Below, one piece after another: positions 45,325 through 54,094 of a stretch of DNA of 64,000 bases. Position 1 is the stretch's first letter. Every line of letters starts with the position of its first letter. Source of the DNA: Dongia deserti (GTDB lineage: Bacteria > Pseudomonadota > Alphaproteobacteria > Dongiales > Dongiaceae); assembly GCF_003574735.1 (NCBI RefSeq), contig NZ_QORW01000010.1:182061-246060 (forward strand), in the 5' to 3' direction. Both the position numbers and the translations under genes were made by a program. The notes beneath the pieces are model-generated. The model worked only from the letters and a program-made list of their open reading frames with translations, did not search any database and was not told the DNA's origin.

Positions 45325-46179
45325 TCAGGCTCCCGGCTTCTTCGGTGGGCGGATGCCGCGGAACTCCCAATCGCCGCCGAGCGCGGTCGATAATACTTCC
45401 TCCGATTCCGTCGGCTGCGCGCCGACGTCTTCGCGGATCGGCTCCGGCCCTTCTACGATGCGGTTGGAGAGGCGGCCCAGCCCTTCCACTTCGACCTCCA
45501 CCAGATCGCCGGGCTGCACGGGCCGCGAATTCGCCGGCGTGCCGGACAGCAGCACGTCGCCCGGCTCCAGCGTGATGTTGCGCGCGATGTCGGCGACCAG
45601 GTAATGCATGTCCCAGGTCATCTCTGACGTGTTGCCGTCCTGCTTGAGCTGGCCGTTGACGTAGGTGCGCAGATACTTGTTGTGGAAGTCCCAGCCGGTC
45701 ACGAGAGCGGGACCAAGCGGGCACAAGGTATCGCTGCCCTTCACACGCAGCATCGAGCCCGCATCGGTATCGCGGAAGTCGTGCAGGCCGAAGTCGTTCG
45801 CGATGGTGTAGCCGGCGATATACTCGCCTGCCTCGCGCTGCGAAATGTTGCGGCAGCGTTTGCCGATCACGATCGCGACTTCGCCTTCATAGTTCAGCCA
45901 TTTGCAACGCCTGGGCCGCACGACATCGCCGCCATGCGCATTCAGCGAGGAGAGCGGCTTGTGGAAGTAGGTCGGCGTGGCGGTGAGCTTGATCTGGAAC
46001 TCACGCACACGGCTCACGTGATTGAGATGGACGCAGATGATCTTCGTGGGCACCACCGGCGGCAGGTGCACGGCATCCGCGATCGCGACGCGCCGGCCGT
46101 CACGCGCCAGCAGTTCCTCGCCCTGCCGCTCGACCTCGACCACGGCGCCGGCCAGCAAGATCCGACGAAACTCCCGCAT
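45325..46179 (-). CDS. Fumarylacetoacetate hydrolase-family protein (HpaG-like)
   Basis: 284 residues. The FAH metal site is visible as NYEGEVAIVIGK (two Glu) and GYTIANDFGLHDF (Asp); further motifs are KPLSSLNAHGG, GSDTLCPLGPALV and GDVLLSGTPANS. The start at 46179 is chosen because GGGAGG lies six bases upstream. FAH proteins in meta-cleavage operons act as isomerase/decarboxylase of the ring-cleavage acid (HpaG role), which suits its position after the extradiol dioxygenase. Confidence 0.9.
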   Translation of the reverse strand: MREFRRILLAGAVVEVERQGEELLARDGRRVAIADAVHLPPVVPTKIICVHLNHVSRVREFQIKLTATPTYFHKPLSSLNAHGGDVVRPRRCKWLNYEGEVAIVIGKRCRNISQREAGEYIAGYTIANDFGLHDFRDTDAGSMLRVKGSDTLCPLGPALVTGWDFHNKYLRTYVNGQLKQDGNTSEMTWDMHYLVADIARNITLEPGDVLLSGTPANSRPVQPGDLVEVEVEGLGRLSNRIVEGPEPIREDVGAQPTESEEVLSTALGGDWEFRGIRPPKKPGA

Positions 46180-46195
46180 GGTCATCCTCCCTGCT

Positions 46196-47080
46196 CTATC
46201 GGCCCCCGTTCCAGCCGTTGCGCGGTTGGTCAAACCAGACATGCACCTGGCCCGTTCCGATCGCATTCTCGTACTCGCTGTACAACCTGCCGGGCGCGGT
46301 CCACTCCCCTTCGCCCATGGTGGCCGCCATCATCACATAATGGCCGAAATTGGCTTCCGGCTTGAACTTCAGGAACTCCGGCATGGTGGCGAGGACGCGC
46401 GCATGATCGCCGGCCTTCAGCCACTCGATGCGCTCCAGGTCGGCGGCAGAATGCGCCGGGCTGAAGATGTGCTCGACGCCGGCCGCCTCATGGTCGCGCA
46501 ACTGGCGCAGCGGCCAGAACTTGTGGCTCATCGCACCGGATGCCATCAGGACCACGCGCCGGTCCGAGGCCGCGATCGCCTCGCGCAGCGCGCGGCCGAC
46601 ACGCAGGAAGTCTTCAGTCTCCGCGGTCTGGGCGCAGCTCACCGACACCCAGGCCTCCTGGCCGCGCTGCAGATAGGTGGCGGGATTCACTGTCGCATAC
46701 TGGATCGGCAGGCAGGGGTCGTCGATCGCGGTGATCCAGGTCCCATGCTTTCGCCCCAGCGCGGCCGCCGCCTTCGCGAACGCAGGATCGCCGGGCAGAT
46801 CGTACGGCACCTGCGACATGCCGCGCGGCAGCTCGTCCGACGTGTACTTCCCGGTGCGGTGCGCGTGGCCGGTGATCACGAACTCGACCGTCGTGAACCA
46901 GTGGGAATCGAAGACGATGACGAGATCGTAATCGAGCTCCGACAGCACCTCGCGGCGCAGCCGGCGAAAGCCCTCGACGACCGTGAAGTCGCGGCCGTTA
47001 TTCAGCTCGTGCCGGATATCCTCCGGCAGCATGACGGTCGGAACATGGGCGAGCAGCCCGCAACCAACGACCTCACCCAT
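46196..47080 (-). CDS. Class III extradiol ring-cleavage dioxygenase (HpaD/LigB-like)
   Basis: 294 residues in the LigB superfamily resembling 3,4-dihydroxyphenylacetate 2,3-dioxygenase: CGLLAHVPTVMLPE (His12) and VIVFDSHWFTTVEF (His60) give the two iron His ligands, and SGAMSHKFWPL and ANFGHYVMMAATMGEGEW are further class III motifs. GGTGGAGGAAAG precedes the ATG, which overlaps the dehydrogenase stop by eight bases. It would open a catechol-type ring meta to the hydroxyls. Confidence 0.9.
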   Translation of the reverse strand: MGEVVGCGLLAHVPTVMLPEDIRHELNNGRDFTVVEGFRRLRREVLSELDYDLVIVFDSHWFTTVEFVITGHAHRTGKYTSDELPRGMSQVPYDLPGDPAFAKAAAALGRKHGTWITAIDDPCLPIQYATVNPATYLQRGQEAWVSVSCAQTAETEDFLRVGRALREAIAASDRRVVLMASGAMSHKFWPLRQLRDHEAAGVEHIFSPAHSAADLERIEWLKAGDHARVLATMPEFLKFKPEANFGHYVMMAATMGEGEWTAPGRLYSEYENAIGTGQVHVWFDQPRNGWNGGR

Positions 47081-48536
47081 CTTTCCTCCACCCAACCGGC
47101 GCATAGACGCTGTTCTTGACGTCGCAATAGAAATCGAAGGACCAGGTGCCGCCCTCGCGCCCGATACCGGACTTGCCGTTGCCGCCGAAGGCCTGCCGCA
47201 GATCGCGTACGAAGAAGCAATTATTCCACACCAGACCGGCGGAGACCTGCGATGTGAAGCGCTTGGCGCGCTCGTGATCGCCGGTCATGATGACCGCGGC
47301 GAGGCCGTACTCCGTATCGTTGGCGAGCGCGATCGCCTCTTCCTCGCTGCGGAAGCCCTGCAGGCAAAGCACCGGACCGAAGACTTCATCGCGCAGGATC
47401 TCGGATCCCGCCGGCGGATCCAGGAACAGGGTCGGCCGATAATAGAGGCCACCCAGATCGCGGTTCGGCGCACCGCCCAGCACCGGCTTCAGCCCCGATG
47501 CAATGGCACGCTGCACGAAGCCGTCGACGCGCTCGAAATGCGGCCGGCTGATCTGCGGCCCGATATCCGTCGCCTCGTCGCGCGGATCGCCTTGGCGAAT
47601 CGCTGTTGCCTTGGCGAGAAAGGCCTCGAGGAACTGATCCCGAATGCTCTCCTCGACCAGCAGGCGCGTCCCTGCAAGACACACCTGCCCCGCATTGTCG
47701 TACTGCCCGATAGCGGTATTGACGGCGAGCTCGAGATCGCAGTCGGCGAACACGACAAACGGCGATTTGCCGCCCAGCTCGAAGGACAATGGCACTAGAT
47801 TCGCGCCAGCCACGGCGGCGATCTGCCTTGCCGTCGCGACCGAGCCCGTAAAGCTGAGCCGCCGGATCCCGGGATGGCGCGCCAGCGCGGCGCCGGCCTC
47901 GCGGCCAATCCCCTGCACCACGTTGAACACGCCGTCGGGCAATCCCGCCTCTGCCGCGATGTCGGCAAGCAGCGATGCCGTGAGCGGCGCCCACTCGGGG
48001 GGCTTGTAGACAACCGTGCAGCCGGCGGCGAGCGCCGGGGCGATGCGCCAGGTGCCGAGCATCAGGGGCGCGTTCCACGGCGTGATGATCGCTGCGACAC
48101 CGCTCGGATCCCAGCTCACATGATTACGATGGCCGCGCACGTCGAAGTCCGGATGATCCAGCTGCAGCAGCCAGTCGGCGAAGAAGCGGAAGTTCATCGC
48201 AACCCGCGGCATGACCCTACGGCGATGCGAACGCAGAAGCGAGCCGTTGTCCCGCGTCTCCACCTGCGCCAGGGCCTCGATCCGCGATTCAATGATGTCC
48301 GCGATGCGGTGCAGCAGCCTCGCGCGCTCCTCGCGTGCGGTGCGCTTCCACCTCTTGAAGGCGCTCGACGCCGCTTCGATTGCCTGTTCGATCTCGATCG
48401 CGCTGCCCGCCGCCATGTCCGCGATCACGGCCTCGTCGATCGGGGAGATGGACTGGAACCGCGCGGCGCTGTCGACGCGCCGGCCGGCGATCCAGTGCCG
48501 CGTATCGACCTCGACACCCTCGATTCGAGTGCGCAT
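47073..48536 (-). CDS. Aldehyde dehydrogenase (HpaE-like hydroxymuconate-semialdehyde dehydrogenase)
   Basis: 487 residues with the ALDH motifs ITPWNAPLMLGTWRIAPALA, FTGSVATARQI, the general base Glu in LSFELGGKSPFVVF, the catalytic Cys in NAGQVCLAGTRLLVEE, and EVFGPVLCLQGF. It is the first gene of the eight-gene operon. The start at 48536 leaves an 18-bp palindromic operator 21-38 bases upstream. The most likely role is oxidation of the semialdehyde formed by the extradiol dioxygenase. Confidence 0.92.
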   Translation of the reverse strand: MRTRIEGVEVDTRHWIAGRRVDSAARFQSISPIDEAVIADMAAGSAIEIEQAIEAASSAFKRWKRTAREERARLLHRIADIIESRIEALAQVETRDNGSLLRSHRRRVMPRVAMNFRFFADWLLQLDHPDFDVRGHRNHVSWDPSGVAAIITPWNAPLMLGTWRIAPALAAGCTVVYKPPEWAPLTASLLADIAAEAGLPDGVFNVVQGIGREAGAALARHPGIRRLSFTGSVATARQIAAVAGANLVPLSFELGGKSPFVVFADCDLELAVNTAIGQYDNAGQVCLAGTRLLVEESIRDQFLEAFLAKATAIRQGDPRDEATDIGPQISRPHFERVDGFVQRAIASGLKPVLGGAPNRDLGGLYYRPTLFLDPPAGSEILRDEVFGPVLCLQGFRSEEEAIALANDTEYGLAAVIMTGDHERAKRFTSQVSAGLVWNNCFFVRDLRQAFGGNGKSGIGREGGTWSFDFYCDVKNSVYAPVGWRKDG

Positions 48537-48556
48537 CTTTAGCCAGCTCCGAAAAC

Positions 48557-48574
48557 CGTTCGACGTCGAATGAT
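48557..48574. promoter_or_regulatory. Palindromic operator copy 1 (MarR candidate) before the ALDH-P450 operon
   Basis: CGTTCGACGTCGAATGAT contains the perfect 12-bp palindrome TTCGACGTCGAA (48559-48570). Exactly the same 18 bases occur at 49441-49458 before the APC permease, on the other side of the MarR gene. Identity of two intergenic sites flanking a MarR gene is strong sequence evidence for a shared operator; which protein binds is inferred. Confidence 0.75.
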
Positions 48575-48620
48575 CTACAAAGCCAGGCACCGAGTCAAGC
48601 GCGATGGTTCGATCACTTGG

Positions 48621-49280
48621 TCAGGACGCCTCGTCATCGAGCGCATCGAGCTCCGCGATCGTCGCCAGGATCACGCGGATTGCATCTGTGGCCGCCGTCA
48701 TCTGCTTCGAGCTCAGACGCGCGGCGATGCGCGTCTCTTCCGCGTTGAACTTGGGGAACAACGCGCTGATCAGCTCCGCGCCGGCGGCGGTGAGGTTGAC
48801 GATCACCAGCCGCCGCTCCTCCTCGTTGGCGCGCCGGCGGATCAGCTTGCGGTCCTCCAGCATGTTCAGGATGCTGGACAGGGTGCTCTTCGCGACGCCG
48901 GTCTCGACAGCGAGCCGGCGAGTCTCCAGCTCGCCATAGATCCACAGGCACCAGAGCGTCACAAAAGCCGACCAGTGCAACCCCGCCTCATCCAGGACCG
49001 TGCGCTCGAAGTGCTGCCGGATCAGGCCGGAGGCCCGATGAATGTTGGAAATCAAGGCCATGGACTGCAGGTTGATCCGCAGTCCCGCTACCCTCTGTTC
49101 GCCTAGGAGCTCGGCCAAGGGTTTCTTCGCCTTCTTCCCATGGGCACCTTGTGCGGCGCGCCTCGGCTGCCGGTCGTTGCCTGTTGCGCCGTGACGATCT
49201 CTGCTCAATGCCAGCTCCCGGTGATGTTCCCGTCGCTTATAGCATCGGCCAAGGACGCCGATGAAGGACGGAAATGCCAT
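48621..49280 (-). CDS. MarR-family transcriptional regulator
   Basis: The conserved part (about 49080 downwards) is a MarR winged helix: LRINLQSMALISNIHRASGL, WSAFVTLWCLWIYGELETRR, LAVETGVAKSTLSSILNMLE, LIRRRANEEERRLVIVNLT. The longest frame (219 residues) begins at 49280, but its first about 50 residues are Arg/His-rich and look non-coding; a non-ATG start near 49118 (TTG) would give a family-typical length. It lies between two copies of the same operator, with HpaR of the homoprotocatechuate system as the nearest functional analogue. Confidence 0.85.
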   Translation of the reverse strand: MAFPSFIGVLGRCYKRREHHRELALSRDRHGATGNDRQPRRAAQGAHGKKAKKPLAELLGEQRVAGLRINLQSMALISNIHRASGLIRQHFERTVLDEAGLHWSAFVTLWCLWIYGELETRRLAVETGVAKSTLSSILNMLEDRKLIRRRANEEERRLVIVNLTAAGAELISALFPKFNAEETRIAARLSSKQMTAATDAIRVILATIAELDALDDEAS

Positions 49281-49440
49281 CGCGTGATGGCGATGACGGC
49301 TCGTCGATCACGCCAAAACGTCTTCTCCTTGCGCCGCGAAGCGCGCCCCCCTTTGTCGCACGCCCCCATGCCGCATCGATCACCGCCTTGTTCCAAGGAC
49401 CATCGCCACGGCTCTTGCTCCCGCCGCCGATTTGTAATAT

Positions 49441-49458
49441 CGTTCGACGTCGAATGAT
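49441..49458. promoter_or_regulatory. Palindromic operator copy 2 (MarR candidate) before the APC permease
   Basis: Second exact copy of CGTTCGACGTCGAATGAT, core TTCGACGTCGAA at 49443-49454, 133 bp before the permease ATG. It lies in the 310-bp gap 49281-49590, in which I see no gene. Same orientation as copy 1 although the regulated genes face opposite ways, as expected for a symmetric operator. Confidence 0.75.
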
Positions 49459-49590
49459 TAAATTTCCAAGGTGTGCCTGAATCACGCCGCCCGATGCAAT
49501 TGGCGCGGCGGTGAACGAGGGATTTCGCCTGAATGGAAACGACGGCGGACGGGAACCGCTGGATTCGCTCACGCGTCAGGGGAGGACAAG

Positions 49591-51066
49591 ATGGCGGAAG
49601 CATTTCAATCGACCGTACAGGCCAAGGGTGCCCCAGGTTCGGACCAGCTGCGTCGCAACGTGCTGGGGGTTGCGGCAATCACCTTCTTCGTGGTGTCGGC
49701 GGCCGCGCCGTTGACTGCCGTCGCCGGCGGATACCCGATCGCCATGCTGCTCGGCAACGGACCGGGCATTCCGGCGGCGGTCGTTCTCGTCACGCTCATT
49801 CTCCTGGTCTTCTCGGTCGGATATACGGCGATGGCACGGCACATCTCCAATGCCGGTTCGTTCTACGCCTTCACCTCACGCGGCCTGGGCGGTGTCGCCG
49901 GCGGCGCGGCAGCCTACATCGCGCTGCTCGCCTACAACACGATGCAGATTGGGCTTTACGGCCTGTTCGGTGCGGTGACAGCAGGTACCCTTGAGGGCAT
50001 GTTCGGCATCGCAGCGCCCTGGTGGGTGTGGTCGCTGGTTGCACTGGCGATCGTCGCCTATCTCGGTTACCGCCAGATCGACCTCTCGGCCAAGGTGCTC
50101 GCGGTCCTCGTCACCGCGGAGTACATCGTTGTCCTGATCCTGGATGCGTCGATCATCGGCCAGGGCGGCGCCGCCGGCCTCGATCTGGTGAGCTTCACGC
50201 CGGAGAGCTTCTTCACCGGCTCCGCCACGATCGGTGTGCTGATCTGCTTCGCGGCCTTCATGGGGTTCGAGGCGACGACGATCTACAGCGAGGAGGCGCG
50301 AGACCCGAAGCGCACCGTGCCGCGTGCGACCTACGCCTCCGTGCTGATCATCGGCATCTTCTATGCGATCAGCACCTGGTGCATGGTGGTTGCGGTCGGC
50401 GTCGACAAGCTGCTGGAGACGCTCGGCGGTCTCACGGATCCCACCAACTATCTGTTCGGCTTGTCCGACCAGTACGCCGGCTCCTGGCTGACCTGGATCA
50501 TGAGCCTGCTGCTCGTCACCAGCGTGTTCGCGGCGCTGCTCGCCTTCCATAATGCCGCCGCGCGCTATTTCTACGTGCTTGGCCGCGAGGGCTTGCTGCC
50601 CGCGAAGCTCGGCCAGACGCATGATTCGCATCAGAGCCCGCACCTCGGCTCAGCTCTGCAAACCGGTCTGGCACTTGCGGTGATGGCCATCTTTGTCATC
50701 ACGGGACAGGACCCAATCTTTGCTTTGTTCACCTGGCTGACGAACACGGCCACTCTCAGCGTCATCACGCTGATGGCGCTCGTGTCCTTTGCGGTGCTGA
50801 CGTTCTTCAAGCAGCAGCCGGTCCTGGAGCCGTCCGTCTTCAAGGCCACGCTTGCGCCGTTGGTGGCCGGCATCGTGCTGGCGATCATCGCAGTGCTGGT
50901 CGTTGCCAATTTCGGGCTGCTGACCGGAGCCGCACCGTGGCTGGCCATCGCGTTGCCGGCGCTTGTTCCGATTGCCGCCGCTCTTGGGGCGCTCGCGGCC
51001 AATCGCCTCAAGCAGAGCGAACCTGCCCGCTTCGCGCGCCTGGGCGCACATCAGGCGGCGCAATAG
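49591..51066 (+). CDS. APC-superfamily amino acid/amine permease
   Basis: 491 residues, about 12 membrane helices, with the APC start RRNVLGVAAITFFVVSAAAPLTAVAGGYP, the helix-3 region SNAGSFYAFTSRGLGG, and FMGFEATTIYSEEARDPKRTVPRATY as the conserved cytoplasmic loop. GGGGAGGA lies before ATG 49591. The shared operator links it to the P450-ligase operon, so an amine or amino-acid-like substrate is the likely cargo. A P450 gene follows 73 bp downstream. Confidence 0.92.
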   Translation: MAEAFQSTVQAKGAPGSDQLRRNVLGVAAITFFVVSAAAPLTAVAGGYPIAMLLGNGPGIPAAVVLVTLILLVFSVGYTAMARHISNAGSFYAFTSRGLGGVAGGAAAYIALLAYNTMQIGLYGLFGAVTAGTLEGMFGIAAPWWVWSLVALAIVAYLGYRQIDLSAKVLAVLVTAEYIVVLILDASIIGQGGAAGLDLVSFTPESFFTGSATIGVLICFAAFMGFEATTIYSEEARDPKRTVPRATYASVLIIGIFYAISTWCMVVAVGVDKLLETLGGLTDPTNYLFGLSDQYAGSWLTWIMSLLLVTSVFAALLAFHNAAARYFYVLGREGLLPAKLGQTHDSHQSPHLGSALQTGLALAVMAIFVITGQDPIFALFTWLTNTATLSVITLMALVSFAVLTFFKQQPVLEPSVFKATLAPLVAGIVLAIIAVLVVANFGLLTGAAPWLAIALPALVPIAAALGALAANRLKQSEPARFARLGAHQAAQ

Positions 51067-51103
51067 CGATCCAGTACTGCATACACTATCGGTTTGCCGC
51101 TCG

Positions 51104-51125
51104 GGCCAGGGGATCGCCCCTGGCC
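51104..51125 (+). promoter_or_regulatory. Perfect 9-bp hairpin just before the second P450 RBS
   Basis: GGCCAGGGG and CCCCTGGCC enclose an ATCG loop; the arms end three bases before AAAGGAGGAG, the Shine-Dalgarno of the P450 gene. No U-tract follows. It may be an intercistronic stability or attenuation element between permease and P450. Confidence 0.55.
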
Positions 51126-51139
51126 AAAGGAGGAGAGTC

Positions 51140-52317
51140 ATGGCCTTTGCCGACGAGATCACGGTCGCGCAGCTGGAAGCCGACCCTTATCCAATCTACG
51201 CCCGCCTGCGCCGCGAATCGCCCGTCGCCTGGGTGCCGGCTGCCAACGTCTGGTTCGTGACGCGGTGGCAGGATGTCGAGTTCGTCAGCAAGAATTCCGA
51301 GCTGTTCGCGGCGGAGGTGCCCACCTCGCCGGTCGAACGCTCCATGGGCAAACCGACCATCCTGACCTGCGATGGGCCGGTGCATGACGAGCTGCGCCGC
51401 GGCTTCGATCAGAAATACCGGCCGCGCGCCGTTGCCGAGTACATCGACGATCTCGCCCGGCCGATTGTCGCGGAGTATCTCGAGCGGATCGCGCTGCTCG
51501 GCGAGATCGACTTGATGGCGCACTATTTCGAGCCGACCTCGAGTCTCTGCCTCGCCCGCTCGCTCGGTTTCGACAGCGTCGACGTGAAGACACTGCAGCG
51601 CTGGTTCCACGGTATGGCAATCGGCGCAGCGAACTACGAGAACGATCCTGAAAAACAGGCAATCTCCGACGCTGCCAGCGCCGAGGTGGAGGCGGCCATC
51701 ATCCCGATCTTCGAGCGGCTGGAAAAGCATCCCGACGATTCAGCGATGTCGCGCATGCTGCATGACGGGATGGAGCCGGCCTGCACCCGGGCCCGTGCCT
51801 TCCTCTTGCCCTCCATCAAGGTGGCGTTGCTGGGCGGCATGCAGGAGCCCGGCCATGGCGCAGGCACCGTGCTGGTTGGCCTACTCACCAATCCGGAGCA
51901 GATGAAGGCGCTCCGGAGCGACCTCGACCGCCTGCTGCCCAAGGCGGTGGATGAAGGTCTGCGCTGGGTCGCGCCGATCGGCACGCAGATGCGCCGGGCA
52001 ACACGCGATGTGGAGTTGGGTGGCGTGACGATCCCGGCCGGCGCGCCGGTGCCTCAGTCCTCTCCTCCGCATGCCGCGACGAGGCGCGCTACGTAGACCC
52101 CGACAGCTTCAATATCCATCGCAGCGAAACCGGTCATGCGGCCTATGGCTTCGGCAGCCATTTCTGCGCCGGCCGCTGGTTCGCCCAGCGCCTGATCCCG
52201 CATCTGCTGCGTCCGCTGCTCGAGCGGCTGCCGGACCTGAAGCTCGCCCCCGACCGTCAGCCGGTGTTTCGCGGCTGGGAGTTCCGTGCGCCAAGCGCGC
52301 TGCACGTTACCTATTGA
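51140..52317 (+). pseudogene. Second cytochrome P450 with frameshift and unusual I-helix
   Basis: The first frame covers residues 1-304 and stops at 52096. From 52051 the P450 continues in the next frame: ASVLSSACRDEARYVDPDSF, then the heme loop AYGFGSHFCAGRW and a normal C-terminus ending at 52317. One base is missing after GTG at 52049-52051. ExxR is present (Glu272-Arg275). The I-helix reads GGMQEPGHG (232-240), with Glu-Pro in place of the usual acid-Thr pair. It is co-oriented with the APC permease and probably belongs to its MarR regulon. Confidence 0.85.
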
Positions 52318-52505
52318 CCAAACTGAATGGCCCCGTGTGCTTAGCCGGATAACTACAGGCTCAAGCGCGCCCTCGTCCGTTGCAGGTCAGACGCTGCCGT
52401 AAGTTGACCTCCAACACGCTCAGGACCGTCTTGTTGATCATCGGCAGCCCATTCTAAGCACTAGCGAAGTTAGAGCACCTATATGCGCTTACATACGCTT
52501 GGCGC

Positions 52506-52862
52506 TTAGGTAGTCTCATCGGAGTCATAGTCTATGGATCGCAGGAAGTCTGCACGAATGCGATCCGCGAGGGCGGTTCGACCACGGTCCTGCGCCTCAA
52601 AATAGATGGCGGTAGCAAGAAGGCTAAGCGTGATTAGGCGCTGCTGCCCATCAACAACATGCTTTCTACCATCTTGATCGGTGAGTATTATCAACCCAAG
52701 AAAATACGACTCCGATTCAAGACTGTTGCTCAGGTCATTCCAGAAATCCGCAATTTCATCCTCTTCCCACGAATATTCACGTTGGAACTGTGGCACCTCG
52801 AAAGTGGAGCTTGATAGCAATGCTCCTGCAGTGCTGGCAGATGCGTTGAGTGGTGTTTGCAC
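52506..52862 (-). pseudogene. DUF262/GmrSD-type N-terminal fragment
   Basis: 118 residues with the DUF262 motifs FEVPQFQREYSWEEDEIADF, YFLGLIILTD and HVVDGQQRLITLSLLAT. Full-length members have several hundred residues, so this is a 5' fragment cut off by a stop (DSDETT end). The local sequence is visibly AT-richer than the flanks. DUF262 proteins are usually restriction- or defence-related, which suggests remains of a mobile island. Confidence 0.75.
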
Positions 52863-53071
52863 GAGATTCTACCTTCCCAGGCGAAAAAGATTGTACGGTG
52901 TGATCCGCACCAGAAAAGCAACTAATGGGTATGTTGCTTTAACGCCAGCCTTTGTGCAAGTGCGTCTTTCTGGTCCGAAAATGCGAGCTTAAGCGACCGG
53001 GCTTTAGCAAGCGAAGGTACCGCGTTTGGATCGTGTCCGTAAGAGCGGAGGCGAAGGCGTGCAGCGAGCCC

Positions 53072-53245
53072 TCACTCCCACTCGATGATCAACGAGCGAC
53101 TCAACATATTGCCTCGACTAGATAATTTGAATGGCCATGGTGCAAGCACCGTCAGCCCAACCGTCACACGAAACTGCTTGCCCGCGATAAGTGTCGATAG
53201 ATCTCCGAAGGTACGAAAGCACGTCGTCTCAGCAGCGTCGTGCAT
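53072..53245 (-). CDS. Small hypothetical protein ending in a guaA-like 3' terminus
   Basis: 57 residues, unknown family. A good Shine-Dalgarno (GAGGAG) lies eight bases before the ATG. The last 15 bases, ATCGAGTGGGAGTGA on the minus strand (53072-53086), encode IEWE-stop, which is the usual C-terminus of GMP synthetase (GuaA), a known integration target of genomic islands. No other GuaA sequence is present, so it may be an attachment-site remnant captured in a short frame. Confidence 0.35.
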   Translation of the reverse strand: MHDAAETTCFRTFGDLSTLIAGKQFRVTVGLTVLAPWPFKLSSRGNMLSRSLIIEWE

Positions 53246-53347
53246 TGCTGTTTCTCCTCGCCAGATCACAACACCAAACATTGGACCGAGCTATCCTGAG
53301 GCGCACCTGCCCTAGTCATCATCAAGCAGATGAGTTACTTCCGTCTG

Positions 53348-53613
53348 CTACGCGTCCAATAGCGGACCATGTGCCTGCACACGGTATGGCGCGTTGGTGC
53401 CAAATCCGGAAGAGCCGCGGCACGGCAGGCGGTCGGCCTCAGCAATTTGATCCACGGTCGCGACGGACTGGATGGTGACGTTCTGCGTCGAGACCGCGCC
53501 GATGCCGGCCCGGGCATGCGCGCAGCGTGCCGCAACGGCCGGCGAGGACAGCGCGATCGCGACGCCGAACTGGCCCCGCGGCCGCGCAGCGGGCGACAAT
53601 GGAAAAAGGTCAT
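53348..53613 (-). pseudogene. Decayed DUF1028 gene (5' part only)
   Basis: AGGAGG precedes an ATG at 53613. Allowing one base out in the T-run and one in the following C/G run, it reads MTFSIVARCAAAGQFGVAIA and continues SSPAVAARCAHARAGIGAVS, TQNVT. This is the DUF1028 N-terminus, homologous to the intact product of 20683-21558. The family sequence is lost after about 53400, where the AT-richer segment begins. It lies 43 bp after a decayed RidA gene in one leftward series. Confidence 0.7.
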
Positions 53614-53656
53614 GGTTCCTCCTGATCTTTCAACGTCTTGCATCTTGCGGGAGCGG

Positions 53657-54061
53657 CTAGTCCGGGATCATCGCCATCGCGTCGATTTCGACCAGCCCCT
53701 CGGGTCCCGCCAGGCAGTCGACGACGACGCCGGTCGAGATGAGATGCACGACCTTGATATACTCACCCAGGGTCCGCTAGACCGCCTTGCGATGGCGCAC
53801 GTTCGGTCAGGTATGCGACGATCTTGCAAGGATGCTTCATTCTGCCGCCGCCTCCTCCATCGGCCGGCGGACGTCTTGCATCACCTTGTCTTTTCGAACG
53901 CGTCGTGGCTGTCGATGTCTTTGCGGTGTCGAGGTCCTGCGGAGATTGGCCGCGCAGGACGATTATCATGCCTCGCCACCATAGCCTGACAGAGATCGTT
54001 GTCGAGCTTCTGGCCCGGATAGGTGACCTTGGTGTTGAGCTTGCGGATGCGTGTGTGTCAT
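53657..54061 (-). pseudogene. Decayed RidA/YjgF-family gene
   Basis: RidA blocks can be followed through several frames: IRKLNTKVTYPGQKLDNDLC, then IIVLRGQSPQDLDTA, then CKIVAYLTER, then TLGEYIKVVHLISTGVVVDC and LAGPEGLVEIDAMAMIPD, ending at the stop at 53657. At least three frame changes and an internal loss are needed, so this is a true pseudogene and not a single sequencing slip. RidA proteins deaminate reactive enamines/imines, which suits the amine dehydrogenase upstream. Confidence 0.75.
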
Positions 54062-54094
54062 TGCTGTCTCTCGTTCCAACTGTGCGAGCGTTGT

